From: Trichaptum fuscoviolaceum
Lineage: Eukaryota > Basidiomycota > Agaricomycetes > Hymenochaetales > Trichaptaceae
Reading direction: 5' to 3'
DNA: 64,000 nucleotides
Assembly: GCA_910574455.1 (NCBI GenBank)
Contig: CAJSYZ010000002.1
Location: 1,017,671 to 1,081,670, forward strand
The notes under the pieces are model-generated. The model saw only the letters and a list, made by a program, of their open reading frames with translations. It was not told the origin of the DNA and did no database searches. How positions within the stretch are numbered: the first letter of the stretch is position 1; every line of letters begins with the position of its first letter. The translations under genes were made by a program, and so were the position numbers. Of this stretch, positions 45,972 to 59,123 are shown piece after piece.

Positions 45972-47409
45972 TCAAAGAAGCATGTCGTCCTTGAAAAACC
46001 GTTCGCGGAGGTTCATAGTCAGGGCCGAATGTTTATAGGGGAAATGGAACGACTGTAGAATTTTGGATCAGAACTGTCTGCACCAGGGAACGTGGATAAC
46101 AACTGCAACTGACCGTCTCGACGTGCATACCAGCATCACTCATGACCCTGAGTATTGCTGGGTTGCTTTGCTTTGGCTCGCAAATGATACGTTGTGTCCG
46201 AGGGTCCGCAAGGAACATGAAGTGCGTCGCTGAGCGAAACCATGCTTGCGCTAGGCAATCGAAGATCAAATAGTGAGCATAAACTAGAGTTATGATTCAT
46301 AATTCAAGGTGACATACAATAAGCCCGGCCTCGGAACTTCTCCTCGCCTACCAGAACATGCACTCCTCGATCATAGTCCCAAGCGCCACCGGGAACGTAG
46401 GGTGCGACATGGTTTTCCTGAAGGTTCATTCCAGATTCCGAGTTTGGAGTGCTAGCCTATAAACGGGATTGCATACCTTTGTCCATACGAACTCTCCATA
46501 CCCCATCAACTCATCATCCCAACTCATGAGAAACGGCAACGTCCCAGGATCATCGGTTACACTCTGTATGTACTGACGATGATGTTCCATTGTTCCCCGT
46601 TCATTCCATCCTTTCGCGACGCGCTCGCTATTTTGCCATTCATGAAAAGTTTTCATGTGTAGCAAATCTTCCGGGTCAAACACATGGAAAGTGAGCGTCT
46701 TGCCCACCGTTGTGCAGTATCTTCGGTATATACACGATCCAAACGCAGGCTTCGGAGGGCGGAAAGGGTGCTGTGCGATCACTGTGGAGGTACGCGTAAA
46801 AGAGAGCGTGAGAGGGAAGGACGCAGCCCGTTCTGCATATAATGAGTTGCACATCCAGCCGCGCTCGACGCCCCATGTCGAGCCGATGCCTGCACCACTC
46901 CAAAAAGTTCTACGATCGAGGAATATTTCATCAACAATTTCAGGATCTAGGGCTTTTCGTCCAAGCCCAGAATATAGCAGGTAATGCCTGAGATCGTCCG
47001 CATTGGCGAAAGAGGAGGAAAGGACGATTGGGATATACTCTTGAGCGTGAAAGAGCGTCCACAGGCCGTAGATGCATGCCCAGAAGTTTGCGATCGAAGC
47101 CGCCCGAAGATTGCTCCCCGTGACTGGGGATAGCTCGAGGACGGGAAAGCGAGAGACCGTATTTTCCTTCTCAAAGGGAGTTTGGATTGCGGAGAGAACG
47201 AGAGCGAGCTCTCGAGGCAAAGTGTGATATTCGACAATGGATCGCCCGTCAATAGATATTACTGTTTGGCTCCCTGAAGGTGAGTTTGCTTGATGCTCGA
47301 TAACGGAAAGAATGGCATCATCAGGGAGGACAAGTAGTCGACGCCATTCGGCCTGAGCGATGTCAGTCGCGGTCTGATGGTGCACCAGGGGGCTATCTGC
47401 AGACTCCAT
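45972..47409 (-). CDS. Siderophore-type N5-hydroxyornithine acyltransferase, copy 1
   Basis: GNAT-fold acyltransferase of the IucB/MbtK-like (AlcB) domain type used in fungal hydroxamate siderophore synthesis (SidF/SidL relatives). Four exons (46477-47409, 46318-46417, 46114-46250, 45972-46052) give 416 residues. Blocks are WRRLLVLPDD at the N-terminus, FHVFDPEDLLHMKTFHEW, RVAKGWNERGTMEHHRQYI, PFLMSWDDELMGYGEFVW, HVAPYVPGGAWDYDRGVHVL and NPAILRVMSDAGMHVETV. The His and Asp/Glu-rich central blocks fit the active site of the family. A paralogue with the same exon phases and the same last-three-exon lengths follows at 48674. No siderophore NRPS or ornithine oxygenase is in the window. The start matches the paralogue's second ATG. 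Confidence 0.85.
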
Positions 47410-47420
47410 CTCGCTTGGAC

Positions 47421-48047
47421 TTACATCAAGATCTGTACTTCATCTGCTGCGCCTTTTATTGTCCAATATGTGGCATCCGAAGTCGGAGAAATCATGCGTG
47501 GACTCATTATCGGCGCCAGGACCTGAGACTAATATGCGCGGAACTTCGAATTGCAATAAGGAACGGAGCATCACTAACCGCAAAGATGCACAAAGTACCA
47601 CCATCTATCACATTTTCATGCGCCAGCGATTGAGATTCTGCCAACCACTGAATGTACTTCTTTATCGATGATCCATGCAGACCGCCGCTGGTGCATCGAG
47701 AATGGCAATGTGGCAGGTCCGTTGCGGCCGGATAACCGGTCACACGAGTGACGAGATGCCGTGGCAAATGAGTACCAATGATGACATCCTTGATTGAGTC
47801 AAATGCGGTTGAACCAATTGTCTCTGATTTTCGTTATCTAAGAAAAATGGTTGTATAGAAATATGCAATGGTGACGATGAAAAGAACCATGCTATCGATG
47901 CTCACCTGTATGTGTGAGTGGACGGTTAAAGAGGACCGGGGAGGATCCAATGTAAAGGCAAACACTTGGCCGAGAGATAGCGCGCTTTGGAAGTTCATCG
48001 AGCACAGATAAAATGTGCAAATGTACCATTACAGCCGCGCAATCCTC
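47421..48047 (-). CDS. Unknown gene ending 11 bases before acyltransferase 1, 5' end uncertain
   Basis: Three minus-strand exons join in frame: about 47906-48047, 47579-47823 and 47421-47522 (sites GTGAGC..CAG and GTTAGT..CAG). Blocks are EDCAAVMVHLHILSVLDEL, SVCLYIGSSPVLFNRPLT, TAFDSIKDVIIGTHLPRHLV, GSSIKKYIQWLAESQSLAHE and ATYWTIKGAADEVQILM. An in-frame stop lies just upstream of the first exon, so an earlier exon or the internal ATG (MVHLH) must provide the start; MSLYRRDLVFLE at 48112 is a possible first exon. No domain recognised. The stop codon sits inside a perfect donor (ATGTAAGT), which could allow a different 3' end. Confidence 0.5.
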
Positions 48048-48673
48048 AAGACGGACACAGGCTAGTCAACTGCGGCAGACACTCCAAGAACACCAGATCT
48101 CGACGATAAAGAGACATTGTCGCGAGAGGTTCGTTCTTTTTTCGTCCGTTGCAAGCTATGAGTGGACGTCTAGCTTACGAAATTTGCAAGGACTGGATTG
48201 CAGGAAAGGAGGAACTTCAAGTCAAAAAATGTCTACAGTCATCTTGAGGTTTACATAAGTTGAACTTGAACTTGAACTTCGTATTCACTGCCAGTGGCAG
48301 GCTATCATGATGGCACGTGATTGAAGTTCTCACGCAACGCGTCGCGTTCACTGGCAGATCGCAACTTGAAAACACGACCCTCTTCAGTCCCTTCCACCAC
48401 GAGAGTATCTCTCTCATTCTACAATCTTTCGCCTCCAGAAAACAAAGGCGTAAAGAGAGCGCCTTCACATAACCAAGCCAAATTTTGTTACAGGGTAAGT
48501 TGCTTTCCATAAAAAGAACAGCAGTTCAACAAAACATATGTGTTGTTCAAAGCGTAAGTACTATATGGCTTTCCATCGGTATATGTTTCTTATCCAATTA
48601 CTACGTTAAGCCTTCGCGGATCGCATCGTTTCCTTTTGTGTCGCAGAGTTAACAATCTCCACCCCGTCAAGCA
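48048..48673. other. Intergenic with composite motif
   Basis: Contains the run TTGAACTTGAACTTGAACTT at about 48261 followed by the palindrome at 48288, and a CACGTG box at about 48315. Parts may be 5' exons of the gene at 47421. Confidence 0.4.
48288..48300 (+). repeat. Palindrome CTGCCAGTGGCAG
   Basis: Perfect 13-bp inverted repeat, about 8 bases after three tandem TTGAACT units. Confidence 0.7.
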
Positions 48674-50165
48674 TCATGTGAGCAAATCTTCCTTGAAGAA
48701 CCGTTCTCGAAGGTTCATCGTCATGACGGAATATTTGTAAGGAAAGTAGAAGGACTGTATATGGGACAAGGACGTTAGTGTGCGACTTTCACGAAAGAAA
48801 CAATGACTTTTTGTGATCATGAAATGGAGGAAGCACTGAAAAGGAGATAAGATGGTTTAGATACGCCCACTCACCGTTTCTAGATGCATACCAGCGTCGC
48901 AAGACGTTTTGATTATCGCAGGGTTATTGCGTTTGGGCTCTCCTATAATACGCAGCGTCCGCGGGTCGGAAAGAAACATATAGTGAGTCACGGATCGGAA
49001 CCATGCCTGTGCTACAACAGTCTCCATGTTAGGCGTACTATCTGACAAGGTTTAACAACGAAAAGACTTACAATATGCCTGCCCGCGAAATTTATCTTCT
49101 CCTACAAGAACATGCAGGCCTCGGTCGTAGTCCCAGGCTCCCCCAGGGACATATGGCGCGACATGATTTTCCTGCAAAGCATATACGATGTTAATTCGAG
49201 TCTGGTTAAAACTAAACTAAACAACGCACCTTTATCCATACGAGCTCCCCGTACCCCATTAACTCGCCATCCCAGCTCATGACATAAGGCAAGGCTGCTG
49301 GGTCAGCAACAACCTTCATGATGTATTGTAGATGATGCTCCATCGTTCCTCTCTCATTCCATCCCTTCGCGACCCGCTCGTCATTCTGCCACTTGTGAAA
49401 TGCATTCATATGCGCCTCGCTGTACGGATCGAACGCATGCATCATAAGTGTCTGGCCGACAGGAGTGCAGTATCGCTGATATATGCATGACCCTGGTGTC
49501 GGCTTTGGCGGTCGTAGAGGATGCTGCGTGATCACGGTCGGTGTTCTCGTGAAAGACTGGGTGAGAGGGAACGATGCTGCTCGGGCTGCATACACAGGAT
49601 CACTCAGCCATCCACGCTCGACACTCCAAGCGGAGCCCACTCCTGCACCACTCCAGAATGTGCCGCGGTCCAAGAAGATTGTGTCTGTAATTGAGGGGTC
49701 GAGTGCCTTTCGTCCGAGTCCCGAAAGGAGGAGGTAGTTGGTGAGTTCGCGTGCGTTTGGGAGGGAAGAGGATAGGACGATGGGAATATGCTCTTGTGTG
49801 TGTAGGAGTGTCCATAGGGTGTAAATCACTGCCCAGAAATTGGAAAAGGACAGCGAGACTGGTTCTTTGTCGCTCGCAGACAGAAGCTCGACGACTGGAT
49901 ATCTCGGTGCTGGGTTCTCCCTTTCGAATGGTGTACCTATCGCAGAAACTACGAGGGCGAGCTCTCTCCTTAGAGGTCGGTAATCTAGTACGATCTTCCC
50001 GTCAATGGCTACCCTTGTTAAGCTACTGGCAGGAGAGCCAGCTTGCGGTTCCAGGACAGAAACGCGAACATCGTCAGGTAGGACGAGGACGTGGCGCCAA
50101 TTGTCCTCGCCGTTCTTAGAGATGATTTGTTGCACCTGCTTCAGTCTCCTGTTCGCAGCCTCCAT
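48674..50165 (-). CDS. Siderophore-type N5-hydroxyornithine acyltransferase, copy 2
   Basis: Paralogue of the gene at 45972. Four exons (49230-50165, 49072-49171, 48875-49011, 48674-48754) give 417 residues. The last three exons have exactly the same lengths as those of copy 1 (100, 137 and 81 bases). Shared blocks are NWRHVLVLPDDVRVSVL, HAFDPYSEAHMNAFHKW, RVAKGWNERGTMEHHLQYI, YVMSWDGELMGYGELVW and HVAPYVPGGAWDYDRG. The frame is also open for 26 residues upstream; the ATG at 50165 aligns with the start of copy 1 and is preferred. Role as in copy 1: acylation of hydroxyornithine is the family function; the actual substrate is inferred. Confidence 0.85.
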
Positions 50166-50541
50166 CTTACCTCCAAGTCTCACGTACCCAACAAAGTTAT
50201 GTCTGTGCGTTCTCTGAACGGGATGCCTGGCAATGGCTAGCATTTATCATATCTGATTTTCTCATAGATCTTAGCGAGATTGATAATATATTCCCAAGAT
50301 TTTCGGCTACTATCTGATAAGATAACTTTGAAGTTTAACATACGGATCCATTCGATCTTTCCAATACGTTCCTACTTGTCTATACAGTCTCGTATCTGAA
50401 ACTTTGCATGAGCTTAAAGTAATGAGTGTAGAAGGACAAAAAGAGACTATAGAAGTAATAATTTACACGCGAATTATAAGCATAGGTATCTAAGCGCTTG
50501 GGAAAACTAATAGCAAAGGCCCCGAATAATACTCTACTTCA
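50166..50541. other. Intergenic, no gene seen
   Basis: AT-rich region between the start of acyltransferase 2 and the 3' end of GDT1; no coding signal. Confidence 0.5.
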
Positions 50542-51695
50542 TCATAGTCTGTGTAGCAAGTCCGAAGGATCTTCGTGGTCTGGAACGACAATGACGTGCT
50601 CTGAGTTCGCTTTGAACGCTTCATAAAGGTAGATGAAACCGAAGAGCAAGAAAAGGCATGCGCCGCCAAGCGTCACTGCAGACAATCATGTTAGCGTTTT
50701 GTGATTTCGGACGGTACACCTTATGGCCAAGATTACATACCATGTTTCACCGATATTTTTGTGGATACGTAACGTCCTCCGATAACTGCCATTGCAGTAC
50801 AACACATATGGCCGACAATCGTGCCAAGTGACACGATATATACATTCTGCGAAAATAAGAAAGGGATGGATGTGAGTCGGAGGGTTTCAGTCAAAAATGA
50901 AAGTGCTCAGGTGCCTTGACATCGGTTTACGAGTTAATCTAATAAGCTCGAAGAATTTATGAAAATAAGGGGGAACACATGGTAGACGGGCCAAAGAGTC
51001 AAAGGAGGGTAAGGTGAATGAACAGAACGTACATGAGCAGCACCAAGTGCAATAGTTGCAATTTGCGAGCGGTCACCCCATTCGCCAAGGAATGTAAGTG
51101 CGAAGGCTTGAACGAAGACAGGACCGAGTAAGAGGCTGAAGAAGTTACGCGTTCCTTCCAACAGAGTCTCTCTTTTGCCCTTTTTCGCCGCTCGTGTACG
51201 CGAGGTACTCCGTGAGCGCGGACGAGTGCTGCCGTTTGAGATTGCATGTCCATTTTCTCCGCGTTCCAAATCCTCCAAAGGCACAGCGTGGCCATCTTCA
51301 AGCACGGCGCCCGTCCCATCCGCCAGCGCATCGTCCTCCTCAATCTCCTCCTCTGCCTCCCTCATTTCCTCCTCAATCTTTCCGCTCCCTGCCTCCATCT
51401 CGCGACCCTCCTGGAGCATCTTGCCACCGAAGGCGAAGAACAGGGCCGCTGCGCAGAACTGCGTCCAAGACTTGGGTATGAGGGTCGGTAAGACGTGTCC
51501 CAGTGCTGCAGAGAGAATTGACATGACTGCAAGGGCCCCAAATGCGCCGGCGAAAACAATTCCGCGCGGGTGCCGCATTGCGAGAATGGCAGCGATGAGG
51601 AAGGTTTTGTCCCCAATCTCAGACGCGATGATCATCGCAAAGCCTTGGATTAGCACTTTGAAGTTTGTATCTCCATCTGGCACGACGTCCGCCAT
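50542..51695 (-). CDS. GDT1: GDT1/TMEM165 family (UPF0016) cation transporter
   Basis: Golgi membrane Ca2+/Mn2+ transporter that exchanges cations with protons. Exons 51033-51695, 50741-50846 and 50542-50675 give 300 residues. The two signature motifs of the family are present and complete: SEIGDKTFLIAA in the first half and GEWGDRSQIAT in the second, each carrying E-x-G-D-(K/R)-(T/S). They lie in a two-fold repeat of three membrane helices. Between the halves is an acidic and Arg/Ser-rich cytosolic loop (EEEMREAEEEIEEDDA, TRPRSRSTSRTRAAKKGK), longer than in yeast. The tail ends PDHEDPSDLLHRL. Confidence 0.93.
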
Positions 51696-52293
51696 GTTTT
51701 CCTATCGTCTAAGGATTCTGACATTCCATACTCTCTGTCATCGTCGTCTCTGTTACAAAAGGGTTGAACTCACAGTTCAAGAAGTAATGAATGTTATTAC
51801 TCCACAAAGTCTTGTTGGTGTATTACCCTGCTGAGTCCTGCTCAATGAACAGCGAGAGAAGGAGAAGAACGTTCTGATAACGAAGCAGGAAGTGTTATAA
51901 CTTTGAAGATTTCCGAAATAGCATGGAAACTACTGGCTGAGGATTGGTGGGGATGGTGACCGTGGGGCAAATATGTTTGTCGTACGTGGACGGTGGAAGC
52001 TAACGCCCGGAAGTAAAATGAAATAGCAACTTGTGTCCTGGACTACCCGAATTATAACCGGACCAATATTACGATCATTCAGAAATTGTAAGGAAGCGTA
52101 CCAGAGAGAAGAAAGGTTGCTACCGATGGTAATGGTAGTTGGGGTTGACGTGCAGTGTAATGGAGCTCCTTGACGCGTTGCGAACCTACGGACATGTAAT
52201 GCACCTCATTTCCAATTCACTCTCATCGACCTCTATCAAAGAATAACTATCAACAGCGCTATCTCGTTATATACGCCGGCCTAGCAGCATTCA
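51696..52293. other. Divergent intergenic region GDT1 / NAT9
   Basis: About 600 bases with no ORF that can be supported; presumably both promoters. Confidence 0.45.
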
Positions 52294-53308
<1,015 letters not shown>

Positions 53309-53765
53309 AACTGTATGCGTAGATGGATCTATGTACTTTGTGTGAGTTTGCACTTGACTATCCGAGGAGAGCACTGAGCAATTTCTAACAGGTACCGCTG
53401 TGTACTCGCTCTAGAGATTGTATCACCTTCCTCTCAAGTTCCGTCGTGTTAATCGACAACGAAGTCATCTGAAGTTACCTCCGGAACCGGAACCCAAGTG
53501 CCACATTATCAGACTCTGTATTTGCTTCCGCGTGCGGGCGTAGTCGCGTAGCCCTTACATCAGAAAAGCGTAGTACCACATCTACCATCGGAATTTAGAA
53601 AGGGTCTTAACCACAAGCACGACGTTTTATTTCCGCACCGTATGTGTCCTTTCTTTACTGTGACTCTGTATTGTAGCCCACGGGCCCATTGTCATTGTGT
53701 GGTTCGGGGGCTGTACGAACCACAGTCCCGCAGCCCTCTAAGCGGGCCACATCTCGTTGAGCTCG
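53309..53765. other. Intergenic, no gene seen
   Basis: Between NAT9 and the promoter of the next unknown gene. Confidence 0.45.
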
Positions 53766-53773
53766 TATATATA
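53766..53773 (+). promoter_or_regulatory. TATA box
   Basis: TATATATA about 120 bases upstream of the ATG at 53888. Confidence 0.5.
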
Positions 53774-53887
53774 GTTCGGCATCGTGCTTGAAGCTTGGGC
53801 AACACAAAGCTATCCCTTTGAGTCTACCTCCGTCTCGGGCGTCTTCCTCAATCGCAACGACTTCTTACTTTGTTGCTTTGTTCAAGC

Positions 53888-54776
53888 ATGTCGGCTGTCA
53901 CTTCTCAATTGCCCGCGATTGTTATCACCGGCTCCTCTTCTCCCTATACTGCGCGCATTCAACCCTCCAAAGAAGACCGGATGCACTTCCTCCTCTCAAA
54001 GCATCCTCGCCTACTCTTCCGAAATGTCAGCTCTCCGAGCAACTCTGGCTCATCTTCGCCAACATCCTCTACGTCTAGCAGTGACCTGTCCGCCTCGTCG
54101 ATCGATGCTCTTCTCGCCGCCGAGTTGGAGTCGCCTGCGTGTCCCGACGCGACGAAGTCTTGGATCAAGTCTGCTTTGGGAATGGAGGCAGACACGGGCA
54201 CGGACGCAGGCGACGTCGATGTTCGCGAATTATGTGTTGAAGCATCCCCTGCGGACTCGACAGACAGCTTCCAGTCGCTTATGTCTGCGGTGAGCGGGAT
54301 GTTCGGAGAAACGGAGCCTCTGGAGGTTGGCCCGACGTCGATGGACGGGCGCTGGCCGTACATCTTCAAGGTTTGCGAACCTTCTATCATTGTGCAGAAG
54401 ATCGTCCTCTTACTAATGAGCCCTCATATATCTATAGCATGGCGACTTTGCGTTTGCGAAGGGTGGCAATGGCCAATGGAGGCGCGTTATTGTTCGTGGT
54501 AGTGAATTTGACGACAGGTTGAAGGTATGTCGGCGCTCTACTTATTTGGATATGAAAGTCTCTCTAATCAACGCCTTCTGTGACCTTCAGTGCCTATCCT
54601 ATATGGCGGAATGGATCACCCCGGAAGGATGCCCTTGCCGAGGGACCTTCTACCCTACACTTGGGGAGATCAAGCCTGACTGCCTCCACGTCCGCGAACT
54701 TCTTGAGAAGGAGAACATCGAGCTTCAGGAGGCGGGGAGGGACGTTGAGCAGAAGGACCTTAAGGCAATGCTGTAA
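53888..54776 (+). CDS. Unknown protein, 251 residues
   Basis: Exons 53888-54370, 54438-54524 and 54591-54776, both introns phase 0. The N-terminus is Ser/Thr-rich and disordered (SSPSNSGSSSPTSSTSSS). The conserved-looking part spans the junctions: GRWPYIFKHGDFAFAKGGNG, QWRRVIVRGSEFDDRLKCL, MAEWITPEGCPCRGTFYPTL. It ends in a charged helix (VRELLEKENIELQEAGRDV). No signal peptide. I do not recognise the family. The start at 53888 (MSAVTSQLPAIVITG) is preferred over an ATG 18 bases earlier because the latter lies in a less conserved-looking context. Confidence 0.7.
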
Positions 54777-55549
54777 TACGCTCTACCTTCTGAGTCCCAA
54801 CTACTCTTCTGAGTCCCAACTACTAGTAGCTAGTAATCAAAAGGGCTGTGACCACCGACGCCAGCTCATACATAGTTCTCTTTGCTTTCATTTGACAATT
54901 AATTCTTCCCAGCTGAACCACGTATTACTCACTGTATCTGTTATATGATAATTGTATATGTATCCCTAACGCTCTTTGTGTCAGTGACGCTCGCTGTCGT
55001 TACCGATTTCTGTCAGTATACTCATGCGTGAGAATTAAATAATTGGAGTGCTTGTTCTGAGTTCTTTCAAGTTACCCTTTTACTCTCACCTCTTTGACTT
55101 TCTACTCTGTCTCGCAGTGCATCAGTCTACATAGGAAAGCCTTTGGTATCATCACAGTGGTCAAATTCCAATAAACGATTCGATGTCTTCTATAACGACG
55201 CATAGCTACCTTTTTGTTGTCGTCAAGTACTATGTAAGGGTTGCCTTCTTTAAACGCAACAATTGTAGCTACACTGCGATTTCCAGGAGCCTTATCTAGC
55301 TTATTCTCTTCTATCTGCCTAAGCTCTGATGCGAGACACTCTACCAACAATGGCTTCCTAGCTGCTCTTGTGTACCGCCACATATTTCGTGGATTTTTCT
55401 ACTTAAGCGCCTGCTAATCTCTGTCTAACTCCCTTACCCTCACGGCGGACAACCACCGCTCCTCCTGACTAACTTTCCCTTGGTGAAAAGTCGGACTCTA
55501 TCTGACGTCTACACTCTTGAAGGCAATTACGAACATTACAAGCCAAGCG
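54777..55549. other. Intergenic with one weak minus-strand ORF
   Basis: A minus-strand ORF at 55102-55383 (93 residues; NRSVATIVAFKEGNPYIVL, basic YRRHRIVYWN) has a protein-like composition, but no homologue, splice sites or promoter support it. Confidence 0.4.
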
Positions 55550-57174
55550 ATGCTTCAATCGGTTCCGGCTTCCAATCCAATGTTACGGAACTATAAGTTC
55601 CATAGGATGATAGGCTCTGGATCGTTCGGAACAGTGATGGTGAGTAATTTTGCTCCCATCGTTAAGATAAACACAGCTCGACCCTTTCTGATTTCTTCTT
55701 CCAAGCTTGCGACATGGACCCCACCTTCGGAAAAGTCAAAGAGGTTTAGCTGGTTCAGAACAAAAGGGCAGTCGAAATTTGTCGCCGTTAAACTCATCAA
55801 CAAAGTTATCGGCCCCGAGGTCTTGCTTAAGAATACATTGAGGGAAGCGATGCAATTTGAGCTGGCCCTCATGCCTGAGCTGGATCATCCGAATATTGTA
55901 CGTTCCTCGGGTAACAGTCCTATGCAGTCCTCTAAGTCATGCAGGTTAAATGTTACGAAGCGTTCCAGACGGAGTCACTAATTTATCTCTCATTGGAGTT
56001 TCTGGAAGGCGGAGAGCTCTTTGATCGTATCTACAATGATTGTCAAAAGTTTACAGAATCCCATGCTGTACACATAGTGAAGTAGGTCAGAACCTATTTT
56101 TTAGAGCAGAAACCGTTGACGTTAGCCCACAGGTCGATCCTTGAGGGCGTGAAATACTTGCACGACAACGACATTGTGCACCATGATCTAAAGTGGGTAA
56201 ATACCACGCTGCCTTGAGTACAATTGGGCTAAGCTATGTTATACCGGTTGCAGACCTGAGAACATCATGATGCGTTCCAAAGATGCGAACTCGGACATCG
56301 TCATCACTGACTTTGGGTTGTAAGTCTGTCTGCTAAATGCTTTAAAAAATAAACTGTTAAGAATTTCTACAGGGCTCAGCGTGTTCCCGAAGACGGGAAC
56401 ATTAAACCTACGTATATGACAGATGAATACAGGGCTCCAGAGATGCAATGGGCCAAAGATCACGGAAAACCAATTGACCTCTGGGCACTCGGGTAAGTCC
56501 CGATATCGAATCAGCGTCTCTCCCTTATTGTCAATTTTAATGCCGTACTGCAGTGTCATTGTCCATGAGCTGCTCGACGGCCATCTTCCTTTCCTAGAAA
56601 ACGGAAGGTTTAGCATCGTCAAAGCAGCGCGTTGTCGACTTGAACTTCCTTATCCATACTGGAGTGATATTTCAGATGAAGGTTAGTCTCTTCACTGATT
56701 GCTCTGTCGTGGAATATCGTACTGACACCTCCGACCAGCGATTAGCTTCTTGAAGTGCCTGCTTTGTGAGGTTGAATTCAGGCTTACAGCCGCTCAGGCG
56801 TTGAATCATAGAGTACGTGTCTTCACAATCACCCCCAGGTGATTCAATGAGTTATGCTGAGTTATGCCATGAACATTTAACAGTGGTTTAGACGTACGGC
56901 TCGTGAGGACGAGCCTGTCCTCCGTGGATTCCACGATAATTTCAATGCACGAAAGACTTGGAAGAAGGGGATAAACAGCGCAATCGCAGCGATACGCATG
57001 TCAAACTTAGCTTACGACAGCTATGTTGTACGTAACGGAGAAGGGCTAACGCTGGATTTAGCTGAAGCTTATACTTATGCTCTACCTTCAGGTGGATATC
57101 ACGACGATAGTCTTGAAAGTAGCGGAGACCGTCCGGAAGACTTGGAAGCAGACCTATCATCGGCCGCTATGTAA
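55550..57174 (+). CDS. CAMK-like serine/threonine protein kinase, non-RD
   Basis: Nine exons (55550-55639, 55706-55897, 55945-56081, 56133-56192, 56254-56319, 56373-56492, 56554-56681, 56739-56812, 56884-57174) give 385 residues. Kinase motifs in order: IGSGSFGTVM glycine loop, FVAVKLINK with the ATP-binding Lys, YLSLEFLEGGELFDRIY, IVHHDLKPENIMM catalytic loop, VITDFGLA (DFG), DEYRAPEM (APE) and DLWALGVIVHELLDGHLPF. The HRD motif reads HHD, so Arg is replaced by His; catalytic Asp and Lys are kept. The C-terminal 95 residues (after RWFRRTA) are outside the kinase domain and contain KTWKKGINSAIAAIRMSN, reminiscent of the autoinhibitory segment of CAMK relatives. Confidence 0.88.
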
Positions 57175-57437
57175 ACGGTTCTACACGTATCCTCGTTATC
57201 AGTTCTTTCCTCTCTCTGTATACATACTTGCATCTTTTTTTTTACTCATTACGCACACGCAATTCTTGCGCTTAGCGGAGCATTCGATGCGGAAAGCACT
57301 ACAGTGTTTACTTGAACAACGTTGTCGACCATCTTTAGCATCGCACCCTCTGTAATTATTATTATCTATATTACCCATGGGTACAGTGGACGTTTCTCCC
57401 CAATCTTCACCAGTTCTTTCGAATAGATAACCTGATT

Positions 57438-59123
57438 TCATTCGTCGAATCGGATGACAGCGATGTATTTCACAAGCGGTACTTGATAGACCAACATTCT
57501 ACCGAGAGGATCCATTCGGAGCGTCGAGTAAACAATTTTGCCTTCTTCTGGCAGCTGGAGACGATTGATCCTCTCAGAATGCCTCCCTTCCTCGTATTCG
57601 TTGAAAGTCAAGGCAAACGAAGACGTCCATCCGGTCCCGGCATCTTGAATAATTGCTCGTAATGCTGTCGATGGTGCAGTAAGGAAAATCATCCCTTTTT
57701 GAGTTTTGTATTCGTGCAAGGGGACAAAAATATCTCGGCCGTTGGCATCCTGCGTAACTTCTATATCGAAAATGTTGACCCGTGCATCTGAATCAGCATA
57801 CCTGCGCATCTCAGAGAACGTCACTGTGATCCGTGTAATAGGACGTCTTGACCACGTAGAGACCTCCGCGGCGACCCGGCACCTAAATCGATTTGCAGCG
57901 CGAAGGTATTTTGGTGGTACTTCATACGGAAGAAGAGTGTGCGAGTATTCATGTCGGGTTTGAAGATCCACGAACTTATGCACAGGCCAGTCGCCGTATG
58001 ATGCAGATACTACTGCGGAAAGATTCCTGTATCGTATGCTTGCCAGGCGGTAGGATACCAGACCTTCAGGATAGGCGAAAAACATACTTTCCCTTGTCAT
58101 AGTGAACTCCAGCGGGATTGACAGTTTCTGTTGACAAAGCGTTTAGGATAATATCTGCGAGAGAATAATGATGCGTTCTCACTGGTCCCTGCATACGATA
58201 GTATGATTTATCTCTCCAGTTCATGATAATAATCCCATCTTTCGAGCGGTCGAAGGTCTTAACCGCAACAAAAGCGTCGCGGATGAATATTTCATCGTAA
58301 TAGATATTCACGCCGTTCAAGTACGGACTTTCGAATAGGAGTTCGCTAGCGAACGTGACGGCATCAAGCCGATGCACTTGGACGTAGCTGCATAGTCTCA
58401 TAAGAAGTTTAGTTGGAATCATCGAAGTCCACTGTAACTCACCGTTCTCGTGCTTGCTGATCTCGTTTACACAGAAGTGCAACAAGGATGGAGGAGACAT
58501 CGTCTGCTACATCACAGGCAAGTTTCAAAACGGCACTCGAATTTTGCGGCGATTCCGGATCCTGATTCTCTTCGTCCTCCAAGTATTCCCAGACTAACTT
58601 TCGCTGTGAAGTACTCCAACAATGTATCCCATTAGCATGAGGTGCAAAAACAAGATCAACCTCTGGCAGTGGCAAGATACTATGGTATCTCTGAACTTGG
58701 CCCAGTTCAGTAAATGGAACGAGCACACTTTGTTTTCTCGATGGACCGCCTTCTGCTATCCAAGACCGATCTAGTTTGACTGCGCGAACTATCTCTCTCC
58801 TGAGATCGACTGCAGAGAGATCCAGAAGGAATGATCTCGATGATTTGAACGGTGGCCGGGTCTCTAGTGTCTCGAGCAAAAGAACCAGACATTCGTGAGT
58901 TAAGCAAAGTTGTCTTAGCTGCTTGCAGACCTAAGAATAGAAAATATAAGTACTTATATCTCGTATAGAGAGATTTGAGCTTGCTCACGATTTCTAATCT
59001 GACAAATTCTTCAACTGTCGAGTTGGAGATGAAATGATAGAGAATTATGAAGAGGATGTCATCGGGCAAGTCCAGTAGATTCTCCATTGAATGAACGGGG
59101 AAGACCTTGGGTTCGACATGCAC
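57438..59123 (-). CDS. F-box protein, copy 1
   Basis: Four exons (58989-59123, 58443-58930, 58183-58387, 57438-58127) give 505 residues. The N-terminus is an F-box (LLDLPDDILFIILYHFI, VRLEIVCKQLRQLCL), the Skp1-binding module of SCF ubiquitin ligases. The rest is a basidiomycete-type substrate-side region with WDxx-like beta-strand sequences (HANGIHCWSTSQRKLVWEYL, DGIIIMNWRDKSYYRMQGP, YSHTLLPYEVPPKYL, ending YIAVIRFDE). It is paralogous to the partial gene at 62761-64000, with the same exon order. Two in-frame ATGs at 59123 and 59087 are possible starts. The substrate is unknown. Confidence 0.82.

Noticed and set aside
47354..47422. Fusion of the unknown gene to acyltransferase 1 through a 72-base intron
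   Set aside because: The sites exist, but the join puts the acyltransferase out of frame; it is kept only as a question in the findings.
55102..55383. 93-residue minus-strand ORF
   Set aside because: No supporting splice sites, domain or regulatory signal; mentioned only within the intergenic entry.
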